Under the pieces are notes generated by a model. The model made no database searches. It had not been told where the DNA came from and saw only the letters and a list, made by a program, of their open reading frames with translations. DNA of 64,000 nt from Siphlonurus alternatus (taxonomy: Eukaryota > Arthropoda > Insecta > Ephemeroptera > Siphlonuridae): the NCBI GenBank assembly GCA_949825025.1, contig OX463780.1:47141280-47205279 (forward strand). Direction: 5' to 3'. The position numbers were made by a program, and so were the translations under genes. The stretch's first letter is position 1, and each line of letters opens with the position of its first letter. Positions 48,353-58,349 of the stretch are shown here, piece after piece.

Positions 48353-48747
48353 GATATACACTTCGGGACACCATGAAAGTTACCCCTTGACTCGGAGCCT
48401 ATTGAAATGTGGAGAACAGTTTTGAGATGAGGATATTCTTATTATTTCTTCCCACTTGCAGAACTCTGTTTTAGCAAAAAGTAAACAACCCAGTTCATTG
48501 TTGTTGTTGATTATATGTGAAAATCGTAAATTTCCCATTCAAGGTCCAATGTATAACCAAAATTGACACACATTAGTCAACAACAACAATGAACTGGGTA
48601 TGTGATTTTGTTTACTTTTTGCTAAAACATTGCATGCATGGCTTTGCAGGTGGTGTATTGCAAATCTGTATCTCTTTGCTTCTTGAAGCTGTAGCTCTAG
48701 CAAGTCAGGAAGGAGTAACGTTCGTGGTGTACAGAAATGTAATACAC
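48353..48747. mobile_element. Family L MITE copy 1, with a strong inner hairpin
   Basis: The outer inverted ends are GATATACACTTCGGGACACC and the complement of GGTGTACAGAAATGTAATAC. Inside, 48468-48510 and 48577-48628 form a long hairpin (GTTTTAGCAAAAAGTAAACA, CCCAGTTCATTGTTGTTG and their complements). The inner pairs are better preserved than the outer ones, so the hairpin may be a younger insertion in an L element. Confidence 0.65.
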
Positions 48748-49450
48748 AGATTTTCCTCAATTGTCATCAGTAATAATGTTTATTGTACTCAACATGCAGT
48801 GTATAGAAGGAACATACATACATATATATAATCACCAATGTTACCAAAATACAATAACCGCACCAATTAGCTTTGAAATAACACGTTCTCTCTTCTAATA
48901 TTGTGTCAAAAAATATACATATTAAATAAACAATGCAAAATTCCCCAAAAAATGTAGTGAAAAATTTGTTTTATTTAATTTATATTTAGTTTCCTCTTAA
49001 CACAATTTCTTCATTTGTAAAATAATTGTCTTAAACAATAATTATACTATTCACTTAAATGTATATAATTGCTCAATTTGAATATAATTAAATTTAAATA
49101 TCTAAAAAAAATTATATTTATAATTAAATACAAAATTAAACAGAGAAAAAATTATGGAAGATAAAAAAAAAATTAATTTAAACCAATTAAGAATCCCTTT
49201 TAATAAAATTATATATTCATTTAAAATCTTTATATAGGATTTTATAAAGAGCTTTCGTCGCAAATAATTTTCTTATATATATATTATGTCATGGCTTATT
49301 GAAACATTTTTATAGAAAGATAATTTGATCTGGCGTCGTAATTAATTAATTAAGGCGCTCTCTGAGGAGGTGACTGCCTCGTTAAGACTATTACCCCCCC
49401 CCCTCTTGATACGAGATGGTCACAGCTGACGATACATCAAGTGAATTTTA
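48748..49450. other. A+T-rich non-coding block
   Basis: No feature recognised except a C-run at 49394-49403. Confidence 0.55.
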
Positions 49451-49454
49451 TTAA

Positions 49455-49675
49455 GGTAGAGATAACGTCGATCAGCTGTTCGACGTACTCCCCTTTGATT
49501 AATATGTATAATAAACCTTAGCAAATTCACAAAAATTCTGAATTTTTTTCAGAGGCCTGCAGATATTAGTGCCTAATAAAAGTCATAGAAAAAGTTTCAA
49601 AACAATTTAACGAGTCGATTTTTTTTGTAATTAAGTTTTTAGTTTGTCTCTCCATGGGAAAGCCCTATGCTGAAA

Positions 49676-49745
<70 letters not shown>

Positions 49746-49901
49746 ATATCGACTGGTTAAATTGTTTTGAAATTTTTTCTATGGCTTTTAGGCACTAATA
49801 TCTGCCTCTCAAAAAAATTTCAGAATTTTTGTGAATTTGCTAAGGTTTACATGTTAATCAAAGTGGATTACCTCGAAGAGCTGATCAGCGTTATCTCTAC
49901 C
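49455..49901. mobile_element. Family F MITE copy 1, TTAA-flanked
   Basis: TTAA at 49451-49454 and 49902-49905 brackets inverted ends GGTAGAGATAAC and GTTATCTCTACC. The arms (GATCAGCTGTTCGACGTA, TTAGCAAATTCACAAAAATT and their complements) are about 200 bp each. The loop holds a (TA)n tract (49679-49739) that F2 and F3 lack. TTAA duplications are typical of piggyBac-type transposition, but the ends lack piggyBac's usual CCC start, so the superfamily is open. Confidence 0.92.
49679..49739. repeat. (TA)30 tract in the loop of F1
   Basis: Pure TA of about 60 bases at the centre of the F1 palindrome, where F2 and F3 have only short A-rich loops. Probably expanded after insertion. Confidence 0.95.
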
Positions 49902-49905
49902 TTAA

Positions 49906-50538
49906 AGACACGTCTATCGTCGATATTTGCTAACATTAAACATTTCAAGTTGATAGAGGAACTGTGATATTATTTTTTAACGTAATTTAAATGTTACCAC
50001 CATTATTGTTTCAACTTAAAGGGGTTGTAATAAACTAAAATTGTATAAAACAAATAAATAAAATCAGTTCTATATATAGGGAAGTTTATTTACTGAATAT
50101 ATTTTTATAGTAGTGTATACAAACAGTATGAAAAAATAGCTATAACATGACATATATACTGTACTGTATACATGTATAATGTCCTATTATAGACAAACTT
50201 TCATAGGTACAGTTTTGTAAATATACATGGCAGAATAGAGGATAAATGAAATGTATTAATAATTAATATAAATGTGTATTATCATTTATTATAAATAAAT
50301 GAACTGTAAATACAGTGTGAGTATAATCAACTTTGTCCTTCGACATATTTCATTATATTTGACTGCACTGTCCAGTTTTAATGAATATATTATGCCAAAA
50401 GTGCTTGTAAATTTTTCTTGTTGCATTTTACGATCATGTCTATAATAACGTTTATTATTACTTATGATTATATAGTTACAATAGAGGAAATTGCATTTTA
50501 AGTATATTTTGAGTATACTTTAGTAATAAATAAGAATG
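49906..50538. other. A+T-rich non-coding block
   Basis: Nothing recognised. Confidence 0.6.
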
Positions 50539-50539
50539 G

Positions 50540-50581
<42 letters not shown>
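50539..50581. repeat. (TTG)14 microsatellite
   Basis: An uninterrupted trinucleotide TTG tract of about 43 bases, not inside a plausible coding frame. Confidence 0.95.
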
Positions 50582-51150
50582 TGATAGAAAATATATAGTG
50601 ACTATAATACGATATATAGACTAGAAAACTACAAAGAGTTTTTATTGGTAAAAACACCAACAACAAATATTTCTTGGCCAACAGAAAAGAGAAGTCGAAA
50701 GTTTATTCACCACAGAGCTTTTACATGGGAGTTGCAACCTTCTACAATATATAGAGCAAATTTATCTCAGGTATTTAAAAACTTTATAAATTGTCTCTTT
50801 TTTTATCTTAGAAACTTTTATTACAAAAAGAAAAATGAATGTAATCTCATCACCATATATTTTTACATTTTCTTATTAAAAAACATGCAGACAAACGAGA
50901 CATTTAAACTTCTATTAATCTTACATATTAAAAGTATGTCAATTTTTTCTTTGTACATAAGCTTACATAGTAGGTGGCTAAACTGTCGTATCTACTCTAT
51001 TTTAATGTAATTTTTCAGTAATATTAGACATAGAACTTTTCCCATCGCACGAATGTCGAGATAAGTAGTTGGTCTAGGGAGTTAAAGCCTTCATTTAAAA
51101 ACAAGTATTTTTAACATTTAAAATAAAATTTTTAAACTTTTTTTTAAAAT
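50582..51150. other. A+T-rich non-coding block
   Basis: A 121-codon frame (50645-51010) begins at TTG, has no recognisable domain and lies in A+T-rich sequence. I do not call it a gene. Confidence 0.5.
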
Positions 51151-51411
51151 GGACAACATGGATTAAAATTTTTATGTTACAATTTTGAACCTCGATTTAT
51201 GTTCTGTCATTTGTTTCAGATTTTTTTACTAAAACCTCAAGAAAGAAACATAATTCGTCATAGTCTTGCAAATATTTAAAACGGATTGGCGTTACATGAG
51301 TTTTTTGTCTCGATTTTGACAGTGTTTTGTGCTTAAAAAAATAAAAATACATTAAAATATAGGTCCTCTTTATATCTAAATATGTAATAAAAAAAATCAT
51401 GCAGGTTGTCC
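51151..51411. mobile_element. B-related MITE with a different interior (copy B5)
   Basis: The ends GGACAACATGGATTAAAATT and TTTTTTATGC-type ATCATGCAGGTTGTCC match family B, with AT on both sides (51149-51150, 51412-51413). The interior keeps only a TTTCAGATTTTTTTAC trace of the shared arm and no CTCF-like core or TGACGTCA. It shows the B ends moving a different core. Confidence 0.75.
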
Positions 51412-51467
51412 ATTAATGGAAGATTTTGAAGATAAGGTAGGGTTTCCACTCACTGACGATACACTTA

Positions 51468-51672
51468 AGGTGGATTTTCATGAGCAACAACGGCGATGCG
51501 GCGCGATTTGACGTAAAAGCTGCGAAATTCTATGCGGCGGCGAATTTACCAATAATCGCGTTAATTACGATGCTCTTTTTCTTTGAATCGCCCAATATGG
51601 CCGCCAATGGATGTTACAACAAGTGCGCTTTATTCGCGTCGCAGGCTGGAAATCGCCCATGAAAATCCGCCT
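51468..51672 (+). mobile_element. Family H MITE copy 1
   Basis: 205 bp flanked by TTA on both sides (51465-51467, 51673-51675). The inverted ends are AGGTGGATTTTCATG and CATGAAAATCCGCCT. The interior is CpG-rich (GGCGATGCGGCGCGATTTGA). The ends resemble family G (AGGTG.ATTT.CATG), so G and H probably share a PIF/Harbinger-type transposase. The 60-codon frame inside is not a gene. Confidence 0.9.
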
Positions 51673-51731
51673 TTAATCCCCTTGATGTTACATAAAGTAT
51701 GTTAACTTTTTTTCTCGATTCATAAGGTTCA

Positions 51732-51992
51732 TTAATTTAAAATTAAGTATAAAATATATAATTTAAACGAGAAGACGAGGTAATATAAAAATGTTGTAAA
51801 TAGAACTATTTTAACTTTGAGTTCCAATCTCATTTGATATTTTTTGTGCGATGACTTTGATTGGTTTTCTGTCTTAAGAAATAATAAAATGAGATGACAA
51901 GGAGAGAGATCATTTTTGCGTCTCCTTCCTATCTTCTTCAAGGATAATGAATGAGGAGGGTGGCTTTTTGAAGAAGTATCATCCTCGGCCAT
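51732..51992 (-). CDS. Doubtful 86-codon reading frame
   Basis: On the minus strand a frame begins at an ATG in a favourable context (GAAAATGG) and reads MAEDDTSSKSHPPHSLSLKK before turning hydrophobic and A+T-rich. The first 40 residues are polar and basic, the rest looks like read-through. No family recognised. It could be a relic first exon or chance. Confidence 0.12.
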   Translation of the reverse strand: MAEDDTSSKSHPPHSLSLKKIGRRRKNDLSPCHLILLFLKTENQSKSSHKKYQMRLELKVKIVLFTTFLYYLVFSFKLYILYLILN

Positions 51993-52112
51993 TTTCGTCA
52001 ACCTTCGGAAAAGGTCGCTAAAGGCGCATCCACATGGCGACAACTGGGTTGCGACGCGATTTTGACCCAAAAGATGCGGCGAGCGAATTCGTCAGGTTGC
52101 AGCGGCGAATTT

Positions 52113-52472
52113 TTTTTTAATAGTTTTATTAGTGAAAATAAGAATACAGTCCTACCAAGGCCGAAAACCTTATATACGGGTAGGTGCTGGTATACAAATT
52201 ATATTAACATTACAGTGAGCTTTGCAGAAAATTAAATATCGCGTTAAGGTGCATTTCCATGGAGCGGTGTCGAGCGAGACTTGGCGGGGCGAGAAAAACA
52301 TAGTTGCTTCAATCTCGTATGGCAGCCATGTTGGCGATAAAATCGCAACCCTCAAAGTGAGGTAATCCCGCGCGAGCCGCTGATTGGCTACGGCATACGA
52401 TTTTCTCGCTTTCCCCGCTCCATGGAAATGCACCTTTAATAACAATATTCCTTTTTTTTTTTAATTGCTATA
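52113..52472 (-). mobile_element. Insert in H3, possibly a truncated non-LTR retrotransposon 3' end
   Basis: On the minus strand the insert ends in TCACTAATAAAACTATT followed by an A-run (T-run at 52111-52120 on the plus strand), the look of a LINE 3' tail. The other side has a second T-run (52452-52463). It contains the G1 MITE. There is no reverse transcriptase segment, so the LINE assignment rests only on the tail. Confidence 0.35.
52247..52435. mobile_element. Family G MITE copy 1 (intact)
   Basis: 189 bp flanked by TTA on both sides (52244-52246, 52436-52438). The ends are AGGTGCATTTCCATGGAGCG and CGCTCCATGGAAATGCACCT, perfectly inverted except for one base. It serves as the uninterrupted reference for the G copy split by the foldback element at 3.2-4.9 kb. 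Confidence 0.92.
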
Positions 52473-52597
52473 TAAATATGTCCGCCAATGGATGTTAAAG
52501 CAAGTGCGCATTATTCGCTGATAAAAATTGACATGTGAATCTGCCTGAAGTATGCAACTGGTTTAGATGAGCTAGCCGATGAAATCTTCTCCTAAAA

Positions 52598-52690
52598 CAT
52601 CACTGTAAATCTACACCTTCTTAAAATAAGACAAAAAAATGACCCCTTAATTAAGGTCTTATTTTAAGAAGGTGTAGATTTACAGTGATG
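52598..52690. repeat. Perfect 35-bp inverted repeat (hairpin)
   Basis: CATCACTGTAAATCTACACC plus the next 15 bases (52598-52632) are exactly inverted at 52656-52690, around a 23-base loop. No mismatch is seen, so the structure is young or selected. TGACGTCA lies 7 bases beyond it (52697). Confidence 0.9.
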
Positions 52691-52704
52691 ACCTGATGAC
52701 GTCA

Positions 52705-53512
52705 CTGGGATACCACATTCAAAATAGGCCATCCTCTCACTCTACTATCCTTGTATCTTGTTAGTGGGGAACGGAACTGCCTGGCAAGTATAGATTACTT
52801 CTCAGACATACAGAAATAAATCCTCACGTTTATTATTATTTTTTTAAAAGCATTTATGTTTAACATTTTTCTTGGAAGATTAGCAATAAAGTTTCATTAA
52901 AATGATATATAATATTCTTTTACATTCATGAAGCAAAATACTGTTAGATGGTTACTGTTTTAATAAGAAATTTTAATTTCCTTAAGTAATTTATTATAGA
53001 ATTTGCACTGATGTAAGTTTTAATGTGATGAAATAAACTTTTTGTAACATTATATACACATATAAAGCAGTGCTGGAGCAATTCCTGTTCAAAAAAATAA
53101 TCATTTGTTGAAATTGGACACAATTAAGATGTCTGCATAAAACCTTGGTTAGCTGTAGTATATTATAATAACTTCAATTTAATTTAAGTAATAGTTAATT
53201 TCATACAGTAAGCAAATTTCTTCTTCCCAAATCGTTCCAACATAAAAAAAATTCTAATTTGAAAAGTAAATTTTCAAATGTTTGACGTATTATATTAGGT
53301 TTTCCGAGTGACCGGTTTGATCCATTTGCTCTCAATTATATCCATCGTGTCGGAGATAATTACTATGGCTGAACATGACATCAATGTTAATGCACACGCT
53401 GATGGTTCTTGCTGCTATTTTTAACATTTAAATAATTTGTTAGTAAATAAACTATAGTGTATTTGCATTATAAAAATAGCATTTTTTTTTAACTCACATT
53501 TTAAAAATAAAT
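52705..53512. other. A+T-rich non-coding block
   Basis: Nothing recognised. Confidence 0.55.
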
Positions 53513-53712
53513 AATATACACTTTCGAACACCACGAACGTTATCCCTGTTTGTAGACGTTGTCACGCAGTCTATGGAAGTTTAGTGAACTAGAACGATGT
53601 TACATTGGCTAGTGTTAATTCTTATTACCTTTCTCAAAATTAGAAATCTCTTTGTCTCTTGGAGATGCAGTAAATCAGATAGGTGTAACGTTTGTGGTAT
53701 CCAGAGGTGCAC
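53513..53712. mobile_element. Family L MITE copy 2
   Basis: About 200 bp with inverted ends TATACACTTTCGAACACCAC and the complement of GTTTGTGGTATCCAGAGGTG. It shares GAACGTTA.CCC and AAATCTCTTTGTCTCTTGGA motifs with L1. Confidence 0.65.
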
Positions 53713-53753
53713 CTTCTGTCTTACTCATTTGAATAAAACTACTTTAAATTTAA

Positions 53754-54142
53754 GGTAGAGATAACACGGATCAGCTGTTCCCCTTTGATTAACATGTAAA
53801 CCTTATTTTTTAGCAAATTCACAAAAATTCTGAAATTTTTTTGAGAGGCAGATTTTAGTGCGTATAAGCCATATTATAGAATAAAAAAAATCAAAACAAT
53901 TAAAAGAGCTAATTTTTTTAAATTAATTTTTTAGTTTGTCTCTCCATGAGAAAGCCCTAAAACCCTGAATACTAAAAAAATTATTTAAAAAAAAAAAATC
54001 GTCTGGTTTATAGTTGTTTTGAAATTTTTTCTATGGCTTTTAGGCACTCAAAAAATTTCAGAAATTTTGCAAATTTGTTGCTAAGGTTTACATGTTAATC
54101 AAAGTAGACTACGTCGAACAGTTGATCCGTGTTATCTCTACC
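53754..54142. mobile_element. Family F MITE copy 2, TTAA-flanked
   Basis: 389 bp between two TTAA sites (53750-53753, 54143-54146). The ends are GGTAGAGATAACACGGATCA and its inverse, with arms as in F1. The loop is a short A-rich tract. Confidence 0.93.
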
Positions 54143-54617
54143 TTAAATTGAATTAACATCCGTATAGAAGTAACTAAAAACTGTTTTAATTAAAAACAGA
54201 ATAATTTTTAAAGATTTCTTTTGCTGTGACGTTTTCTTTGCACCCTTCTGAAAATTTAACACATTGATATTTTTACATATAAAAACATTCTAAAATAAAT
54301 ATTTGCAAGTACGGTATAATATATAAGAAAAGAGAGATAAAGCATGGAATAAAAAGGTGTCAAAATTTAATACGAACGAGCCAACACAACAGCGCAGTAC
54401 CTTCCTCTATATTACACGTCCTATACAGATTCATCAAACAATATACTTCATTTACATGAAACCCTTTTATGCTTCGACGTCTCTTCTGCTGCTGTTTTTT
54501 TGTATAATCAGGATCTCTTTGTACTCGGTGGGGTGTGATAATCACAACGCTGCACTTAAACTGGAGTGATGCACGAAATATCCTCCGTAGTGCTCCATTT
54601 CAGTTGGATAAAAATAA

Positions 54618-54648
54618 TGTTTTGTCCTCTTTTTTACAGGTAAGAAAG
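54618..54648 (+). promoter_or_regulatory. Candidate zero-length recursive splice site
   Basis: GTCCTCTTTTTTACAG directly abuts GTAAGAAAG, with the junction at 54639/54640. A strong pyrimidine tract and acceptor fused to a strong donor is the ratchet-point arrangement known from long Drosophila introns. It would imply that this region is intronic to a plus-strand gene. Chance occurrence cannot be excluded. Confidence 0.4.
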
Positions 54649-54708
54649 TATATTATATTAAAATCATGTGATATTTAAAAATATAAAAGATTTCTATTAT
54701 CTATTAAG

Positions 54709-55097
54709 GGGAAGGTAACACGGATCAGCTGATTTTGTAGTCCCATTTGATTAATACGTAAAGCTTAGCAAATTCACAAAAATTCTGAAAAAATTGAAAG
54801 ACAGGTTTTAGTACCTAAAAGCCACATAAAAAATTTCAATACAATTTTTCAAGCTGATTTTTTTAAGTTTTTAGTTTGTCTCTTCATGGGAAAGCCCTGA
54901 TGTATGCTGAAATTTAAAAAAAAAATAATAATAATAACTAAAAAAAAAATCGGCTGGAATAACCGTTTTGGAATTTATTCTGTAGCTTTTAGGTACTCTC
55001 TCTGTATAAAAAATTCCAGAATATTTGTGAATTTGCTAAGGTTTGCATGTTAATCAAATGGGACTACGTCGAACAGCTGATCGGTGTTACCATTCCC
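54709..55097. mobile_element. Family F MITE copy 3
   Basis: 389 bp after TTAA (54705-54708); the right flank is TTCA, a mutated TTAA. The ends GGGGAAGGTAACACGGATCA and TGATCGGTGTTACCATTCCC differ from F1 and F2, which have GGTAGAGATAAC. The same arms and A-rich loop are present. Confidence 0.9.
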
Positions 55098-55266
55098 TTC
55101 AGGGAAGAATTATATAATAGGCGTTGTAACTGTCTTATAAAATGGATATAAAAATTGAAAGCTTCAGAGAATAATTGAAATAATGCTTTTCATTTAGAAA
55201 ATAGCCTATATAAATGGTAAGATTTTTCTCTTTGTCTTTGTCTTTTTTTACAAGTATTCACCCCTA

Positions 55267-55315
55267 TGAGCTTGAAGCTCGAGGCAGGTTAGTGGGTAGG
55301 GGGGATAAGGGAGGT
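55267..55315 (-). repeat. 5S-SINE 3' tail fragment (copy S7)
   Basis: GAGCTTGAAGCTCGAGGCAG and GGGTAGGGGGGATAAGG resemble the reverse complement of the S1 region just before the A-tail. Short, so moderately supported. Confidence 0.45.
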
Positions 55316-57436
55316 AAGATTATTTATTCTTGCTGCTGGGTGATTTTAGGCAAATATTTGTAACATTACCGGTATATTTAAATAATTATAAATGTATTTC
55401 TTTGCACGTGCATGAAGTACCTGCTAAGGTAGTTAAACTTTATATTAAAAATGCTATTTACTGTCGTGGGCATAAAATAAGTTAGGTATGTGCTTTTTCT
55501 GAGAGATAGTGAAATTTTCGCATCAACGTTGATATTATTACTGTATAACAGCAGGAGTCGATATGATGTAGAAATTTGTGAAATTCATTGCTATATTTAT
55601 ACGTTGCAATTAAAATTTAATTTATTAAATAATATGTTCAATAAATTTAAAAAACATTGTTTAATTCCCTAACAAGTTAATATAAAAATAAAATAATTAC
55701 AATAATAAACAATGTGAAAATAATTAAATAACAATGAAAATCATGCAGGTGTTCATTTCATTTGAAATTTTGTAATTTAGAATAAATTATTACCAAAAAA
55801 ATACCCATAAAACATCTATATACTATATTTTATAACATAATGGTTTCTGTAACCATTAAAAATAATCCTTGATTAATAATTACAATAATTTCCTGTACTG
55901 CCGAAATATCTCATTGTTTTACCGTCATTTCATTTTGTATGGGCGGGTCTCTCATTAACTTTTATAGTCCTGTGTGTGCAGTATAAAGATACAAAGCAGG
56001 ATGATAGAAGCCATTATTTATTTCCTCGCTCGACCATTGTTGGCCTGTACATAGAATTAGACAACAATTTATGTAGGGTCCCATTGTTACGCGTTTTAAC
56101 TTGCCATTTTAATAAAATATGAGCTTAATATAATAGATTCATACCATTTTACCATTTATTTTATTTTTATTAATATTGTGAATTTTAAAAGTCATATTTT
56201 GTCAATGTACAATATTATATTGAAACTTCAGTAATGAATTTTTAGTAAACTTTTTAACTATAATATATAATGATTTTTTTAAATATACACGTTATAGCTT
56301 GAAATACGCTAAAAACGACCATATTTAACACCAATATACATAATATAAACCTATATTATATTCATCAGCCAAAGTTATAAATTTTTTTGTAAATTGATTT
56401 TGTTATTAAACACACTGGAGCTAGGTATACTAACTTACGATATAAACTAACACGGTGACCACATTTGTGCACCAGCTGGCGAAGTTGTGACGTCACCGGC
56501 GAACATCGTAATTAACAACGACGGTATCACAAACTTGAGGTCACGGCATCACCTGTGTTTCACCCGATGCTTATAACTTATACTTGCCTCCATTGTTTAT
56601 TTCTTAGGCAGAAACTTTGTCTCGAATACATTTAATATCAAAGGTGATATTAAGTATTTAACACTTAATTTATGAACTTCGAACATATGGCTACATAAAT
56701 GGCAATTGAAATATTCAAATAATTATACTTCACGCAGTGTAGAAGCTTTAGGATTCTATTTATTATGATTTTCATATAGAATCTGTTACCAAAATACTGA
56801 TATATATTTTTTTAAAGTTTTTTATATTTTTTTATTATGCTAAAGCATTATAATACACATAAAATGTAACTCTATATATTACATTTCTTACGAGCTTTCA
56901 GCTTTAATTTTATTTCAATTTATTTTTAATCACCACTTAAATAAAAAGACGTAAACATCTTGAGCACTCTACCAAATGTTGACACAAAATTGCGGTGGCA
57001 AATTCCTGGCGATGTGACGTCAGGTATTTGTGCAGCAAGACGCTTTTCTTGGGATTAGCGAGGTGATTACATGGGCTGCCACCAAATTTACCGTCTAATC
57101 CACCGGTACCTGACCTTTGGTGACCTCTGCTGTACCGAGGTCCAGATCTAGAGGAACTTCAGGGGGTTAACTTGAGCTATTAAAGCAAAAGAGTATATAA
57201 TACGTTTAGATGTTTAGAATCGTTATCAAATATTATTCTGAGACATGCTAAACTGATTCGAATCAAACGCTTGTATATAAATATTTAGTAATTAATAATA
57301 ATTTTATTTTGATACTGTATGGCTGTACAAAACAACATTGATTTTCATATAAGTTATCATAAGAATAAAGATGATAAATTAAACACACGGTTACAGAGAT
57401 CGTGAATGTGTTTTGTGAGAATGCATTTTAGGGTAA
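55316..57436. other. A+T-rich non-coding block
   Basis: Contains TGACGTCA at 56488 (in GTGACGTCACCGGCGAACA, similar to 40044) and 57015. About 56440-56560 and 57000-57170 are G+C-richer without a recognisable frame or RNA. No gene supported. Confidence 0.5.
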
Positions 57437-57616
57437 ATGGACACCACCAGTACACTTTTTTATGGGCGTTATCACGCAACTTATGGAGGCGTGTTGAAAT
57501 TAAAACTTTTTGGGATTGCTGGAATGGGTGCTCTTTTTACTTCTATACCAAATTTTCATATCTACATATATTTGGCTTTTGGATTTGCACCTTGCTTTAG
57601 AAAATTAGGTACGGTA
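57437..57616 (+). CDS. Doubtful first-exon-like reading frame
   Basis: Starts at an ATG in a good context (TAAATGG) right after an in-frame stop. It reads MDTTSTLFYGRYHATYGGVL, then a hydrophobic stretch that could be two membrane segments, up to a donor-like ACG/GTAAGG at 57616/57617. I do not recognise the protein. Against it: GGCGTTATCACGCAACTTAT resembles GACGTTGTCACGCAGTCTAT in the L2 element at 53549, so the frame may be repeat-derived. Confidence 0.18.
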
Positions 57617-58035
57617 AGGTTCATTCTATGACAGAAAAATTTATTTTTTATTTTATTTTAATTAACCACTTTTAAGTTTATTCATGCAAAGATTTTCCTA
57701 TAAATGGTCTATAAACCACACAGATAATGTTCTATAGAGGTATGTTTTAAGTGGGTTTATATCTTGTTTCTTATATAAAATTATAAGTAGAGAAATTATA
57801 TTATCTAATATAGAATCTTGTCAACAGTGACGTATATTAGATTAATTAATGATACTATCAGTTTCTTGCAAAACATGTTTTAGATTTTGCTTCTAGTACA
57901 TAATATTACTTGAACTCGCGTCTAATGAATTATCAACGTTCTGTATACATACTCTTCGTCGCTCGTTTGAGACTCTCGATCATTATCTCCAGATACTTTG
58001 AAGTTTCGAGGCGGCCAGTCAACGTTTGTCAAAGG
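57617..58035. other. Non-coding block
   Basis: A+T-rich up to about 57940, then G+C-richer (CGAGGCGGCCAGTCAACG near 58008) leading into the TATA-like site. Confidence 0.5.
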
Positions 58036-58045
58036 TATATAAAGG
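58036..58045 (+). promoter_or_regulatory. TATA-box-like core promoter candidate
   Basis: TATATAAAGG in a locally G+C-rich setting, a strong TATA match, with a pyrimidine-rich CCCTCCTTCTTAGTGTG starting about 15 bases downstream. It is followed directly by the 75-bp tandem array. No downstream gene is recognisable, so it could be the promoter of a decayed element. Confidence 0.3.
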
Positions 58046-58124
58046 ACGCTATCCCTCCTTCTTAGTGTGGGTGTCAACCGTCTCCAAGGCGGTGTTTCCC
58101 ATCTCACTAATGGGCACAAATACC

Positions 58125-58349
58125 AAACACTCCACCAGAGTCGATGCAAGGCCACAACCAAACAGGTACACCCGACTCCACAATTTTTATCGTCTTTTTA
58201 AACACTCCACCAGAGCCGATGCAAGGCCACAACCAAACAGGTACACCCGACTCCACAATTTTTATCGTCTTTTTAAACACTCCACCAGAGCCGATGCAAG
58301 GCCACAACCAAACAGGTACACCCGACTCCACAATTTTTATCGTCTTTTT
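58125..58349. repeat. Tandem array, three copies of a 75-bp unit
   Basis: Units start at 58125, 58200 and 58275 with AAACACTCCACCAGAG. Copies 2 and 3 are identical; copy 1 differs by one base in AGTCGATG versus AGCCGATG. Because 75 is a multiple of 3, frames stay open on both strands and give repetitive 25-residue peptides (167, 75 and 74 codons). These are a by-product of the array rather than evidence of a gene. Confidence 0.95.

Larger units (their letters stand above)
52022..52546 (+). mobile_element. Family H MITE copy 3, split by a later insertion
   Basis: The left half (52022-about 52112) matches H (AGGCGCATCCACATGGCGAC, GCGACGCGATTTTGAC, GCGAATTCGTCAGG). The right half (about 52473-52546) matches the other end (CCGCCAATGGATGTTA, CAAGTGCGCATTATTCGC, TGTGAATCTGCCT). 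The left flank is TAA, the right flank GAA. About 360 bp in between is foreign. Confidence 0.82.

Noticed and set aside
58125..58349. CRISPR-like array
   Set aside because: Units are contiguous with no variable spacers, and the DNA is eukaryotic.
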